NCBI GenBank assembly: GCA_018241505.1
Contig: JAFEDS010000020.1
Coordinates: forward strand, 1-64,000
Length of the DNA stretch: 64,000 nucleotides
Direction of reading: 5' to 3'
Source of the DNA: Pseudomonadota bacterium
GTDB lineage: Bacteria; Pseudomonadota; Gammaproteobacteria; Steroidobacterales; Steroidobacteraceae
Below, one piece after another: positions 55,960 to 64,000 of the stretch. The notes under the pieces were generated by a model. That model worked only from the letters and a program-made list of their open reading frames with translations, ran no database searches and had not been told where the DNA came from. The number at the start of each line of letters is the position of its first letter. Within the stretch, counting starts at the first letter, position 1. A program made the translations under genes and the position numbers.

Positions 55960-56505
55960 GTGATTGTTTTTCGCGTCTGCGATTCACGCTTTCCATTCCT
56001 TTGGGACGCGGTCGCGGGCACGCGCCAACCACCCGCCCGCTGGCATGGCGTCGGCGAGGGCCCGGTGCAGTATTTTGCTGACACACCAACCGGGGCGTGG
56101 GCAGAGGTACTCCGACATGAAGAGATCACCGATCCGGCCGATCTAGCTGGATTCTCTGCGCGAATCTGGGCAGTCGACATCGGCGATGTCGAGATGCATG
56201 AACCGCAACTGCCACTGGATGCCCTCATTTCCAAGCCGGTCGGTTATGAAGCATGTCGAATCGAAGCCCGCCGGTTACGTGCTTTGGGTGCAACCCGGCT
56301 CTTAACTTTGTCCGCAGCGCTCAAACCAGGCGACGGGGCCGGATTTCAGGTGAGCACGTCCGGCCTGAAACGTGCACCAAGCCGCGATGCGAAGGTAGTC
56401 GTTCACTTCGGTCGCTTACCGGACGCAGAAGGTTGGTGTGCTGCCCAGGGTGCGCCCCCTGATGTTGAGGTTCTGAAGCATGTGAGGCCATTGGATTCGG
56501 CCTGA
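55960..56505 (+). CDS. RES-domain toxin
   Basis: RES toxins deplete NAD+ by phosphorolysis. 181 residues; the R-E-S residues are seen in VFRVCDSRFPFLWD, GAWAEVLRHEE and the later serine region TRLLTLSAALKPGD. RWHGVGEGPVQYFADTPTGA is a family segment. GTG start. With the antitoxin it forms a complete RES-Xre type II module between two catabolic operons. Confidence 0.88.
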   Translation: MIVFRVCDSRFPFLWDAVAGTRQPPARWHGVGEGPVQYFADTPTGAWAEVLRHEEITDPADLAGFSARIWAVDIGDVEMHEPQLPLDALISKPVGYEACRIEARRLRALGATRLLTLSAALKPGDGAGFQVSTSGLKRAPSRDAKVVVHFGRLPDAEGWCAAQGAPPDVEVLKHVRPLDSA

Positions 56506-56666
56506 AATCAGCATTGGCGCCCGCGCCCCTGCGTAGCCGCGAGCTACCGGCAACTCCATTCAGATCCAACTTCCCGCCGCGACTCGAGTTTGAGATCGCG
56601 CTCGGCCAACCCCTTCAGTCGCATGCTCGAAGGTCACGAGGCACGGACCTTTTTACTGATACGATG

Positions 56667-56720
56667 TCTCAAATGAGATGAACTATCATATTGACAGAAA
56701 CTATTTAAAAGCGTTTTAAT
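56667..56720 (+). promoter_or_regulatory. promoter and operator-like palindromes of the PhyH operon
   Basis: TTGACA (56691-56696), an 18-base spacer, and TTTAAT (56715-56720) precede the ATG at 56730. A palindrome TTAAAA-GCG-TTTTAA (56705-56719) covers the -10. A second, TCTCA-AA-TGAGA (56667-56678), lies just upstream of the -35. Both look like repressor sites; no regulator gene is in view in the operon. Confidence 0.55.
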
Positions 56721-56729
56721 AGCATCAAC

Positions 56730-58037
56730 ATGAGTACAAAACCACCAGTTCCGCTGATCGACCGAGTGGAGCTCGCCTCGCAACCGTGGCGCGCCGAGGC
56801 ACAGGGCTTTCTGGAAAGGCGTCTGCGACAGCCGGATGTACAGTTGTATGGCGCCCGCTATTCGATCTGTCGCGTTCTCGAGAATGCACCCCCGCACCTG
56901 GGTTTGGCCGGAAACCGGGCCACGCTTACCATCAGCATCGACGGCAATGGGGTTCGGGTTTCCGAGGAGGAAACTCCTGGCGTCGATCGCACCGAGTCGG
57001 CCGATTACAACCAGGCCCTTGCTGTGGTCACCACCGTGAGCGCGGGAGAGCCCTCGAATCTCGAACGGGCACACCGCGAGCTTGCGTATCGACATGGCGC
57101 TGGGAGCTGGAGAGTTGCGGGTGATCCGCCGAGCTCCCCGGTCATTCGCGAGTTGCTTTCCGACTTGCACGACCACATGGCGCGCCGGACGGTGACGAAT
57201 CCCGATCTCGATCATCGGATCCGTCATCTCGGCCTGGAGGCCAACCGGGCTCAGCTCGATGAGCAGGGATACACGATCCTGCGGAACGCGGTGAGCCACG
57301 AGTATGCCGACGAGGTCTGCGCAGCCTTGAACAAGGCTGTCGATGAGACCCGGGGCGTCGGTGCCCACGGAGTCGGCACCGGGCGTGACGGGGCAGTGGG
57401 CAATCTTCTCGTCCGGGGTCGTGTGTTCGAGGAGACGGCCCAACATCCCTGGGTTCTTGCCCTACAGGATCACGTTGTTGGGAAGGGCTGCCTCCTATCA
57501 ATCACCACGGGAATTCGTAAGGGCCCGGGCGACAACACGCACGTCGTTCACATCGACTACCCGTTGATCGAGGAGCCGCTTCCCCACTACTCGTTGAATT
57601 GCACGAGCATCTGGGCTCTGGAGGATTTTGACGAGATATCGGGTCCGACAGCGGTCATCCCGGCCAGCCACCGTCGCTACAACCGTACTCCCGTGCCGAA
57701 CGAGAACGCCCACGAGCTCATCCCCGTACTCATGCCCAAAGGCTCGATTGCCCTTTGGCGGGGAAATCTGTGGCATTCGGCGCTGGTTCGGACCAAGCCC
57801 GGGCGCCGTGTGACCCTGCACCAGAGCTACAGCCGCATCTATGTCCGCACACTGGATTGGTACCGGGACATCGATCCACGGATTCTCGAGAGGAACGGTC
57901 CGGCTTTGACCACTCTGTGCGGCCTCGACGACGTATTCGAGAAGAGTACAGATGCGGGCCCCTACGCCGAAGGCATTACCTATGCCCGCCGGAACTACGT
58001 GTTGCAACATGTCCCGACCAGAGGCGCAAAAAAATGA
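56730..58037 (+). CDS. phytanoyl-CoA dioxygenase (PhyH)-family protein with N-terminal extra domain
   Basis: Fe(II)/2-oxoglutarate oxygenase. The iron facial triad is seen as HIDY in NTHVVHIDYPLIEE and the distal His in RGNLWHSALVRTK; the 2OG-binding arginine is probably in KPGRRVTLHQS. The oxygenase occupies residues about 175-400 of 435. Residues 1-165 form another domain, including ATLTISIDGNGVRVSEEE and DYNQALAVV, that loosely recalls SCP2-like lipid-binding folds. First gene of the operon; ends overlapping the TonB receptor by 4 bases. Likely hydroxylates a hydrophobic substrate. Confidence 0.82.
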   Translation: MSTKPPVPLIDRVELASQPWRAEAQGFLERRLRQPDVQLYGARYSICRVLENAPPHLGLAGNRATLTISIDGNGVRVSEEETPGVDRTESADYNQALAVVTTVSAGEPSNLERAHRELAYRHGAGSWRVAGDPPSSPVIRELLSDLHDHMARRTVTNPDLDHRIRHLGLEANRAQLDEQGYTILRNAVSHEYADEVCAALNKAVDETRGVGAHGVGTGRDGAVGNLLVRGRVFEETAQHPWVLALQDHVVGKGCLLSITTGIRKGPGDNTHVVHIDYPLIEEPLPHYSLNCTSIWALEDFDEISGPTAVIPASHRRYNRTPVPNENAHELIPVLMPKGSIALWRGNLWHSALVRTKPGRRVTLHQSYSRIYVRTLDWYRDIDPRILERNGPALTTLCGLDDVFEKSTDAGPYAEGITYARRNYVLQHVPTRGAKK

Positions 58038-60421
58038 CCGACACGAGATGGCGACGCCCAGCCTGTACCCCGGTTCTCGGTGGGGTATTGCTACTCGTCT
58101 CAGGCACGGTGCGCGCCGAGTCGGATGCGGATCTCCGCGATTCACGCCCCGCTGCACGCCTCGAGCTCGAGGAGGTCATGGTCACCGCGCAGAAAAGTGA
58201 GGAGCCGCTGCGAGACGTGCCGATCTCGATGACGGTGTTGGGTTCGAGTTTCCTGGCAGAGCGGGCCGTGACCGACCTGGACGATCTCTCCCGCCTCGTG
58301 GGTAACTTCAAGGTCGATACCCAGGGAGGGGTCGAGCCGCCCCCCGACATCCGTATTCGCGGCTTTGGCACCGCGCAAGGCAACCGGGCGTTTGAACAAT
58401 CGGTCGGCCTGTCAATCGATGGGGATACCTTTGGGCGCCAGGAGTATTTCCAAGGCGCGCTCTTCGACCTCCAGCGTGTTGAGATTTTGAAGGGCCCGCA
58501 GGGCACGCTGTTCGGCAAGAACACGACGGCCGGGCTGGTGAACGTGGTACTCAGCGAACCCACCAACACCGCGAGCGGTTTCATTGACGCCCAGGGCGGA
58601 CAGCTCGGCAGCCGTCGAGTCGAGGCCGCTGTGGGTGGGCCGGTTATCCCAAATGTGCTGGACGTCCGGATTGCAGGGCTCGTGGACGATCGTGATGGCT
58701 ACGTGCGTAACACCACCGCAGAAACAGTTTCAGGGCTGTCCAGTAGCCTGGGTGGGAGAGATCGCGACGCTCTGCGGCTGAAGCTGAAGTTCCTCGATGT
58801 TCTGGGTGGGACCGTGGGTCTGACGGGCGAATGGTCCAGGGCCACCTCGAAGGGCCTGCCGTTCGAAATCACCAATGTCACGATACCGGCAGTCCAGCAG
58901 CTCTATCTCAAGTACGACCCTAATGCGGACACCCAAGGTGGAAATTTCGTCACATCCGAGGGCGATGCGGACGTTGCGAAACTCACAACGCGCCGAGTTG
59001 TACTCAACGGCGACTGGACGCTGGGCGGTTGGAATCTCGATCTTCTGGTGGGTGGCGCAACTCTCGAGTCCCCCAACCACACCGGCATTTCCTACAGCCC
59101 GGCGCCCGTTGGCTATGGCGACTTCAGGGATTCCAGTAAGCAGGTTACGGCGGAGTTTCGCGGCCGTTCAGGAGAGCTCGAAGGACTGCTCGGCTTGCGC
59201 GAGATATTCGGTCTCGGCCTGGGCTCGAGCCGACTGACCGCCGGACTCTTCTATCAGTGCAAGACCTATGACGCGACAACCGCGGTCGGCTTCAATTTAC
59301 CGGTGTACACCGAATGGGCATTGGCCTCCTTCGGCATTCCTCCCGAGCCCACCGGAGCTGATGCAGCCCGGCAGGCACCCCTGAATTTCCTGCTCTCGGA
59401 CTATTCAGACAGGACGGCGTCCTATGCCGCGTTCACACATCTCGAGTGGCGGCCCATTGATCGCTGGGCGCTCGAGCTGGGGATGCGCCTCACCCGGGAG
59501 GAAAAGGATGCTGACATCCGGAACTACTTCAATAACGCCACGGATGCCGCCATATTCGGTGCGCTCGGCGAAACGGCGTTTGACTTCCGGGGTCTGCACC
59601 TCTCATCGCTCGCCTTCACGCCCAAGGTGGCCCTGCGTCGCGATCTGAGCGAAAACACCAACATTTTCGCCAGTTGGACCCGAGGCTTCAAGAGCGGTGG
59701 ATTCAACCAGCAGGCGACCTCGCCCGATGGCATCCGCTACAAGGACGAAGTAATGCAGTCGTGGGAGGTTGGCTCGAAGTCCCGCTTCTTCGATGGCCGC
59801 GCCGCGGTTGATGTGCAACTCTTCTCGATGACTGCCAAGGACCTCCAGGTGTTCACGGTTGACGATACCGGCGGCGTCCTTGGCACGCCTGTGGTCATCA
59901 ATGCGGGGCGAGCGCGCTCTCGCGGCGTCGAGCTCGACATGGATTTTCTGCCGGCCAAGTGGCTTACATTGCGCGCTTCCGGCGGGTTTGATGATACGAA
60001 GTACCTCGACTATCAAAACGGCCCCTGCGAGAACGATCGCCAGGTCAGTCCAGGTTGCAACCTGACTGGTATGCCGCTGGAGTTCACACCGCGATTCAAC
60101 GGCAGCCTGACGAGCAGCATTCGAATTCCCCTCAACAATCGCGGACTGCAGGCGTTGACGAGTCTTACGGCGCACTACGAAGGCGCGCGTTTTATCTCGC
60201 GGACGGATGATCCGCGGACCCGGGAATCGGCCCGGACGACCCTCGCACTGCAGGCCGGGATCACGCGTCCGGACCAGGGGTGGACGATTCTCATCAGCGG
60301 AGAAAACATCACCAATCAGCGGGTGGCGTACTTCCGGGATGTCGCCAAGGTCGCCGGATCCATGCGCGAATACCTCGATCCGCCGCGAGTATGGATGGCC
60401 ACGATGCGTTGGTCATTCTGA
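58034..60421 (+). CDS. TonB-dependent receptor
   Basis: 795 residues. Signal peptide PVLGGVLLLVSGTVRA, TonB-box region LELEEVMVTAQKSEEPLRDV, plug with VEILKGPQGTLFGKNTTAGL, and a barrel ending in RWSF. The plug has the 'DVPIS' form common in receptors for hydrophobic organic substrates in proteobacterial degraders. Start ATG 58034 overlaps the PhyH stop by 4 bases; the longer open frame upstream is a shadow of PhyH. Confidence 0.92.
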   Translation: MTDTRWRRPACTPVLGGVLLLVSGTVRAESDADLRDSRPAARLELEEVMVTAQKSEEPLRDVPISMTVLGSSFLAERAVTDLDDLSRLVGNFKVDTQGGVEPPPDIRIRGFGTAQGNRAFEQSVGLSIDGDTFGRQEYFQGALFDLQRVEILKGPQGTLFGKNTTAGLVNVVLSEPTNTASGFIDAQGGQLGSRRVEAAVGGPVIPNVLDVRIAGLVDDRDGYVRNTTAETVSGLSSSLGGRDRDALRLKLKFLDVLGGTVGLTGEWSRATSKGLPFEITNVTIPAVQQLYLKYDPNADTQGGNFVTSEGDADVAKLTTRRVVLNGDWTLGGWNLDLLVGGATLESPNHTGISYSPAPVGYGDFRDSSKQVTAEFRGRSGELEGLLGLREIFGLGLGSSRLTAGLFYQCKTYDATTAVGFNLPVYTEWALASFGIPPEPTGADAARQAPLNFLLSDYSDRTASYAAFTHLEWRPIDRWALELGMRLTREEKDADIRNYFNNATDAAIFGALGETAFDFRGLHLSSLAFTPKVALRRDLSENTNIFASWTRGFKSGGFNQQATSPDGIRYKDEVMQSWEVGSKSRFFDGRAAVDVQLFSMTAKDLQVFTVDDTGGVLGTPVVINAGRARSRGVELDMDFLPAKWLTLRASGGFDDTKYLDYQNGPCENDRQVSPGCNLTGMPLEFTPRFNGSLTSSIRIPLNNRGLQALTSLTAHYEGARFISRTDDPRTRESARTTLALQAGITRPDQGWTILISGENITNQRVAYFRDVAKVAGSMREYLDPPRVWMATMRWSF

Positions 60422-60439
60422 TTGATCGAAGGTGCAACA

Positions 60440-61279
60440 ATGTCGAAGTTCGACGACTATCAGAGTAAATACGAGTACATCCAGCTTCGCCGGGAGGAGG
60501 GCATCGTCGAGATGCGCCTGCACAGCGGCGGCGGCGAGTTGAAATGGTCGCTCTTTCCTGACATAGAAGTCGCGGATGCGCTTTGGGAAGTCGGCCAGGA
60601 TGAGGACACCCGTTGCATCATTATCACGGGAACGGGAAATACATTCTGCGCGTCCATAGACAGTGAGGATGTCCGTGACTCCATCCAGAAAGCAGGCGGC
60701 CCCATCGAGCTCCTATCGGGAGTCGTTACGAAGAGCGAGGGCCAACGGCTGCAAATGAATCATCTGGCGGCGCAGGTTCCCATCATTGCGGCCGTGAACG
60801 GCCCGGCCAGTGTGCATGGGGAAATCGCGCTCCTGTGTGACATCGTGATCTGCACGGAAGACACCTTCTTCCAGGATTCACCGCATTTTCCACAGACCCT
60901 GGTACCAGGTGACGGCGTCCATGTCGTTTATCCTGCAGTGCTCGGGCCAAACTTGGCTCGCTACTTCCTCCTGACCGGTATGAGGCTCGGCGCCAAGGAG
61001 GCCTGGCAGCGGGGCCTGGTCGCCGAAATACACAAGCGCGATGAGTTGCTCGATCGTGCATGGACGCTCGCTCGCGCCATTGCCTCGCGGCCGCCCGCGA
61101 TGGTGCGTGCGACACGCGCATTGCTGGTGCAGAAGCTACGGCAAGAAATGCTCCAGTACCTACCGCACGGGATGACGTTGGAAGCCTTGGCAGCCGTGGT
61201 CGGTTATGCAACACACACTCAGCCCAAATGGAATCCCATTCCGAGGGACCTGAGCGTCGGCTACCGGTGTGAGCCTTAA
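60440..61279 (+). CDS. 6-oxocamphor hydrolase-like crotonase (beta-diketone hydrolase)
   Basis: Crotonase-fold protein of 279 residues. Most family members act on CoA esters. 6-oxocamphor hydrolase cleaves a cyclic beta-diketone C-C bond by retro-Claisen reaction, with His122, His145 and Asp154. Here the same residues sit at identical spacing: His126 (ASVHGEIALL), His149 and Asp158 (DSPHFPQTLVPGDGVHVVYP). The N-terminal YQSKYEYIQLRREEG and EGQRLQMNHLAAQVPIIAAV also match that enzyme as I recall it. ATG at 60440 with GAAGG upstream. Starts 18 bases after the receptor and abuts the next gene (TAAATG). Substrate unknown. Confidence 0.82.
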   Translation: MSKFDDYQSKYEYIQLRREEGIVEMRLHSGGGELKWSLFPDIEVADALWEVGQDEDTRCIIITGTGNTFCASIDSEDVRDSIQKAGGPIELLSGVVTKSEGQRLQMNHLAAQVPIIAAVNGPASVHGEIALLCDIVICTEDTFFQDSPHFPQTLVPGDGVHVVYPAVLGPNLARYFLLTGMRLGAKEAWQRGLVAEIHKRDELLDRAWTLARAIASRPPAMVRATRALLVQKLRQEMLQYLPHGMTLEALAAVVGYATHTQPKWNPIPRDLSVGYRCEP

Positions 61280-62290
61280 ATGCGGGCCGCGGTAATCTAC
61301 GGTCACGGCGACCGCGATCAGATCCGGATCGTCAATGACTATCCGGATCCTGTGCCCGAACCGGGCTGGGTGCGGTTGCGCGTGCGCGCCACCTCGCTGA
61401 ACTTTCACGATGTGTTTTCGCGCCGCGGCATGCCCGGCATCAAGATTCCTTTGCCCTTGATTATCGGGACAGACATTGCCGGGGAAATCGATGCGCTGGG
61501 CGATGGCGTTCAGGGCTGGAATCCCGGCGAGCGCGTGCTCGTCGACCCAATGCCTTGTGAGGGCAGCCGCTGGAAATTCGTCGGCGAACAATTCGACGGT
61601 GGGCGCGCCGAGTACTGTTGTGTACACGCCTCGCAACTCATGAGACTTCCCGCAGAGGTCAGTTTCGAACGGGCTGCCGCGTTGCCGCTCGCCTATGCGA
61701 CCGCGCACCGGATGTTGGTCACGCGCGGCCGTTTGCGTGCGGGGGAGACGGTATTGGTGATCGGCGCCTCCGGTGGGGTGGGAACGGGCTGCGTCATGCT
61801 GGCCAAGCAGATGGGTTGCACCGTGATCGCCTGTGCCGGCTCAAACGACAAGCTCGAGAAACTGCGGCAGATTGGTGCCGACCACCGGATCAACTATCGA
61901 GAGCGGAACATGCGCGAGGCAGTCCACGCGATAGTGGGAAAGCCGCGCCTGACAGGCGTCGGCGGAGTCGATGTCGCGGTCAACTATTCAGGTGGAAAGA
62001 CCTGGAAGGAAACGATCCTGTGTTTGAAAACAGCGGGCCGGCTGCTGACCTGCGGGGCGACGGCGGGCTTCGACGAGGAGATTGATGTCCGTTACGTATT
62101 CACCTATGAGCACGAAGTGCTGGGCTCGACCGGCTGGCGGCGCTCCGATCTCGAGGCCCTGCTGAAGATGACCGCGGAGGGCCGCCTGGTGCCGGCAATC
62201 GAACACGTGCTGCCGCTCGATGACCTCGCGGAGGCCGAGCGCATGATGGAAGAGCGCGAAGTGTTCGGCAAAATCGTCATCCGGCCGTAG
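61280..62290 (+). CDS. MDR-superfamily oxidoreductase (quinone-oxidoreductase-like)
   Basis: 336 residues. N-terminal GroES-like domain (TSLNFHDVFSRRGMPGIKIP) and NAD(P)-binding LVIGASGGVGTGCVMLAKQM. The catalytic zinc cysteine is replaced (NFHD) and the four-cysteine structural lobe is missing, so it is a zinc-independent reductase of the QOR or enoyl-reductase type. Begins right at the preceding stop codon. Confidence 0.88.
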   Translation: MRAAVIYGHGDRDQIRIVNDYPDPVPEPGWVRLRVRATSLNFHDVFSRRGMPGIKIPLPLIIGTDIAGEIDALGDGVQGWNPGERVLVDPMPCEGSRWKFVGEQFDGGRAEYCCVHASQLMRLPAEVSFERAAALPLAYATAHRMLVTRGRLRAGETVLVIGASGGVGTGCVMLAKQMGCTVIACAGSNDKLEKLRQIGADHRINYRERNMREAVHAIVGKPRLTGVGGVDVAVNYSGGKTWKETILCLKTAGRLLTCGATAGFDEEIDVRYVFTYEHEVLGSTGWRRSDLEALLKMTAEGRLVPAIEHVLPLDDLAEAERMMEEREVFGKIVIRP

Positions 62291-62301
62291 AAGATTCTCC
62301 G

Positions 62302-62715
62302 ATGGCACTCACTCTCGAGCAAATGAACAATTGGCTGGCGCTCGGGCCATTTAATGCGTTTTGCCGCCTCCGTGTCATCGAGGCGGATCTTGATGCGCAA
62401 ACTCTGGTGATGGTCATGCCGATTCGCGAGGAATTCGAGCGTATCCCGGCTTCGAGGCAGTGGCATGGAGGTCCCATCGCTTGTCTGGTCGATACGGCGG
62501 GCTGCTTTGCGGTGTCGATGGTCCAGGGACACGCCGTGCCGACAGTCAACTTCCGGGTCGATTACTTCCGCCCTGCGATCCAGACCGACCTGACTGCCAA
62601 GGCGACAGTGCGCCGCGTCGGCAAAAGCGTAGCGGCTGCCGATGTGGATGTATTCAACGACAAGGGCCAACTGCTGGCTGTCGGGCGGGCGACTTTCAGC
62701 AGCGCGGCCGGATGA
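62302..62715 (+). CDS. PaaI-like hotdog thioesterase
   Basis: 137-residue single hotdog domain with RQWHGGPIACLVDTAGCFAV (HGG with catalytic Asp) and VPTVNFRVDYFRPAI. Probably hydrolyses or edits acyl-CoA made in the pathway. 11 bases after the MDR gene. Confidence 0.87.
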   Translation: MALTLEQMNNWLALGPFNAFCRLRVIEADLDAQTLVMVMPIREEFERIPASRQWHGGPIACLVDTAGCFAVSMVQGHAVPTVNFRVDYFRPAIQTDLTAKATVRRVGKSVAAADVDVFNDKGQLLAVGRATFSSAAG

Positions 62716-62740
62716 GATCGTCAATGAGCCGGAGAATGAA

Positions 62741-64000
62741 GTGCTGAGATCTGGCCGCGAATACCTCGAATCGATTCGCGATGGAAGAACGATATACGTC
62801 GGCTCCGAGCGGATTCACGATGTCACAACGCATCCGTTGTTTGAAAACTGTGCCCGCACCTACGCGGCGTTGTTCGACCTGAAGGCCGATCCAGCGAACC
62901 GCGACACACTCACTTACGAAGCAGAAGGTGAGCGGTTCAGCGCCTACTATCTGCGCCCGAGACACAAGGAGGACCTTCGCAAGCGCAACCTTGCGCACAA
63001 GCGCATAGCCGAATTCTGCCTCGGAGTGATGGGGCGGACTCCTGACGCTGTCGCTGGGAGCATCACGGGGTTGGCCATGAATCCAGGGTACCTGGCCGGC
63101 CAGAGCGGCGGCCACGCTGACAATGTGTTGAGTATTTATGAACACATGCGCCGCAATGATGTGTTCTCGACTTATGCGATCGTCCCACCTCAAGGCGCCA
63201 GGAATAAGGACTACTACCAATCGAGCGGGTTGGCGCAGCCTGGGCTGGCCGTCACCTCGGAGGCCGATTCCGGCGTCGTTTTGAACGGCGTCAAGATGCT
63301 TGCCACGGGGGCCGTGTACGCGGACGAGGTGTTGATCGGCAACATCATGCCGCTTGCACCCGACCAGCGGAAGCAATCGATCACGTGCGTCATTCCACTC
63401 AACCTGCCTGGCCTGTCTCTTTGGGCACGAACACCGTTCGTTCGGCCCGGACGTTCGGAATTCGACAATCCATTGACACACAGATTTGACGAGTCGGACA
63501 CCGTTCTCGTCTTCAAAGACGTGAAGGTGCCGTGGGAGAAGATCATCGTCCATGACAATGCCGAGCTGTCCCGGAACATCTATGTCAAAACGCCGGCTCA
63601 CGTCATTGCCAATCACCAGAGCAACGTTCGATTTGCGACCAAGTTGCGTTTCATGTTGAGCGTGGCGAGTCTCGTGACAAAAGCCACGGGCGCGCGCGAT
63701 ATTCCTGCCGTCCGTGACACGTTGGGGCGTCTTGCTGCGTACGAAGCGGGCTTCAGCGCAATGGTCGATGGGCAGATCGAAGCGTTCCAGGAAGTGGATG
63801 GCGGCTATGTGATGTTCAATCGCCGCTATCTCTACGCCGCGGTCCATTGGGCCATGGAGAATCATTCCGCGATCGTTGACACCCTGCGTGAATTGATGGG
63901 AGGCGGGCACTTTCAGTTCCCGGCGAGCATCAATGTCATCCAGGATCCGGAGCTCGAGTCGATGTTCCGCAACTATTGGCGCGCCGGTGATGATGAGCCC
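62741..64000 (+). CDS. HpaB-type flavin-dependent monooxygenase (truncated by window end)
   Basis: 420 residues visible of an expected 480-520. FADH2-using oxygenase of the 4-hydroxyphenylacetate 3-hydroxylase family, needing a separate flavin reductase. Family segments: SGREYLESIRDGRTIYVGSE, LTYEAEGERFSAYYLRP, DYYQSSGLAQPGLAVTSEAD, DVKVPWEKIIVHDNAE and LRELMGGGHFQFPAS. GTG start at 62741 with GGAG six bases upstream. Could equally act on a non-phenolic substrate such as a cyclic ketone or diketone precursor; no reductase partner is seen before the edge. Confidence 0.9.
   Translation, partial: MLRSGREYLESIRDGRTIYVGSERIHDVTTHPLFENCARTYAALFDLKADPANRDTLTYEAEGERFSAYYLRPRHKEDLRKRNLAHKRIAEFCLGVMGRTPDAVAGSITGLAMNPGYLAGQSGGHADNVLSIYEHMRRNDVFSTYAIVPPQGARNKDYYQSSGLAQPGLAVTSEADSGVVLNGVKMLATGAVYADEVLIGNIMPLAPDQRKQSITCVIPLNLPGLSLWARTPFVRPGRSEFDNPLTHRFDESDTVLVFKDVKVPWEKIIVHDNAELSRNIYVKTPAHVIANHQSNVRFATKLRFMLSVASLVTKATGARDIPAVRDTLGRLAAYEAGFSAMVDGQIEAFQEVDGGYVMFNRRYLYAAVHWAMENHSAIVDTLRELMGGGHFQFPASINVIQDPELESMFRNYWRAGDDEP

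Noticed and set aside
62696-63910. 404-residue minus-strand frame over the HpaB gene
   Set aside because: Opposite strand of a clearly conserved monooxygenase; rich in His/Arg as typical of shadows.

Overview
The window comes from a GC-rich gammaproteobacterium. The gene orders rnr-rlmB-rpsF-rpsR-rplI-dnaB-alr, ffh-rpsP-rimM-trmD-rplS, mlaFEDCB, dapA-bamC-like and a sufRBCDSUT operon are typical of that class. Two large TonB-dependent receptors, a eukaryotic-type class I aldolase and the SUF-type regulator suggest a lineage near Xanthomonadales, Nevskiales or Steroidobacterales. The lineage is inferred from gene content only.

Layout. 1-4600: an accessory patch with a frameshifted nucleotidyltransferase remnant, an intact Fic protein, a PIN-like protein and a frameshifted fragment of a hypothetical gene. 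4595-25500: core genes, namely tRNA-Leu(CAG), rnr-rlmB, the rpsF operon with a structured leader, dnaB-alr, a PP2C/FHA pair, radA, a CNNM/CBS membrane protein, ffh, rpsP-rimM-trmD-rplS, sppA, tdh-kbl, hslR and sdaA. 25488-32782 (minus strand): one tightly packed SUF iron-sulfur operon whose distal end carries sufT, a Rieske ferredoxin-like gene and sixA. 32902-37878: class I aldolase, the Mla phospholipid-transport operon and convergent mlaA. 38047-43544: BepA-like protease, PIN-PhoH ATPase, bcp, gcvR, dapA, a very short BamC-like lipoprotein and tRNA-Ser(GGA). Just after this tRNA lies a 200-bp set of direct and inverted copies of the tRNA 3' end plus a cluster of hairpins.

From 43845 the content becomes accessory and catabolic. 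43845-45065 is a tandem-repeat lipoprotein. 45123-55212 is a sugar-uptake locus: LacI regulator, operator and promoter, TonB receptor, APC permease, PfkB kinase, GH4 glycosidase, exported PIG-L deacetylase and an inositol-dehydrogenase-like enzyme. The enzyme set fits use of an N-acetylamino-sugar glycoside, possibly GlcNAc-inositol-like; this is a hypothesis. 55303-56505 is an Xre/MbcA-RES toxin-antitoxin pair with a promoter that appears to give a leaderless transcript.

56730 to the window end is a second catabolic operon: PhyH-type dioxygenase, TonB receptor, a crotonase-fold protein carrying the His/His/Asp residues of 6-oxocamphor hydrolase at matching spacing, an MDR oxidoreductase, a hotdog thioesterase and a truncated HpaB-type monooxygenase. 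It looks like a pathway that hydroxylates a hydrophobic, perhaps cyclic, compound and opens a beta-diketone by retro-Claisen cleavage. This operon and the amino-sugar-like locus are the best candidates for undescribed systems here.
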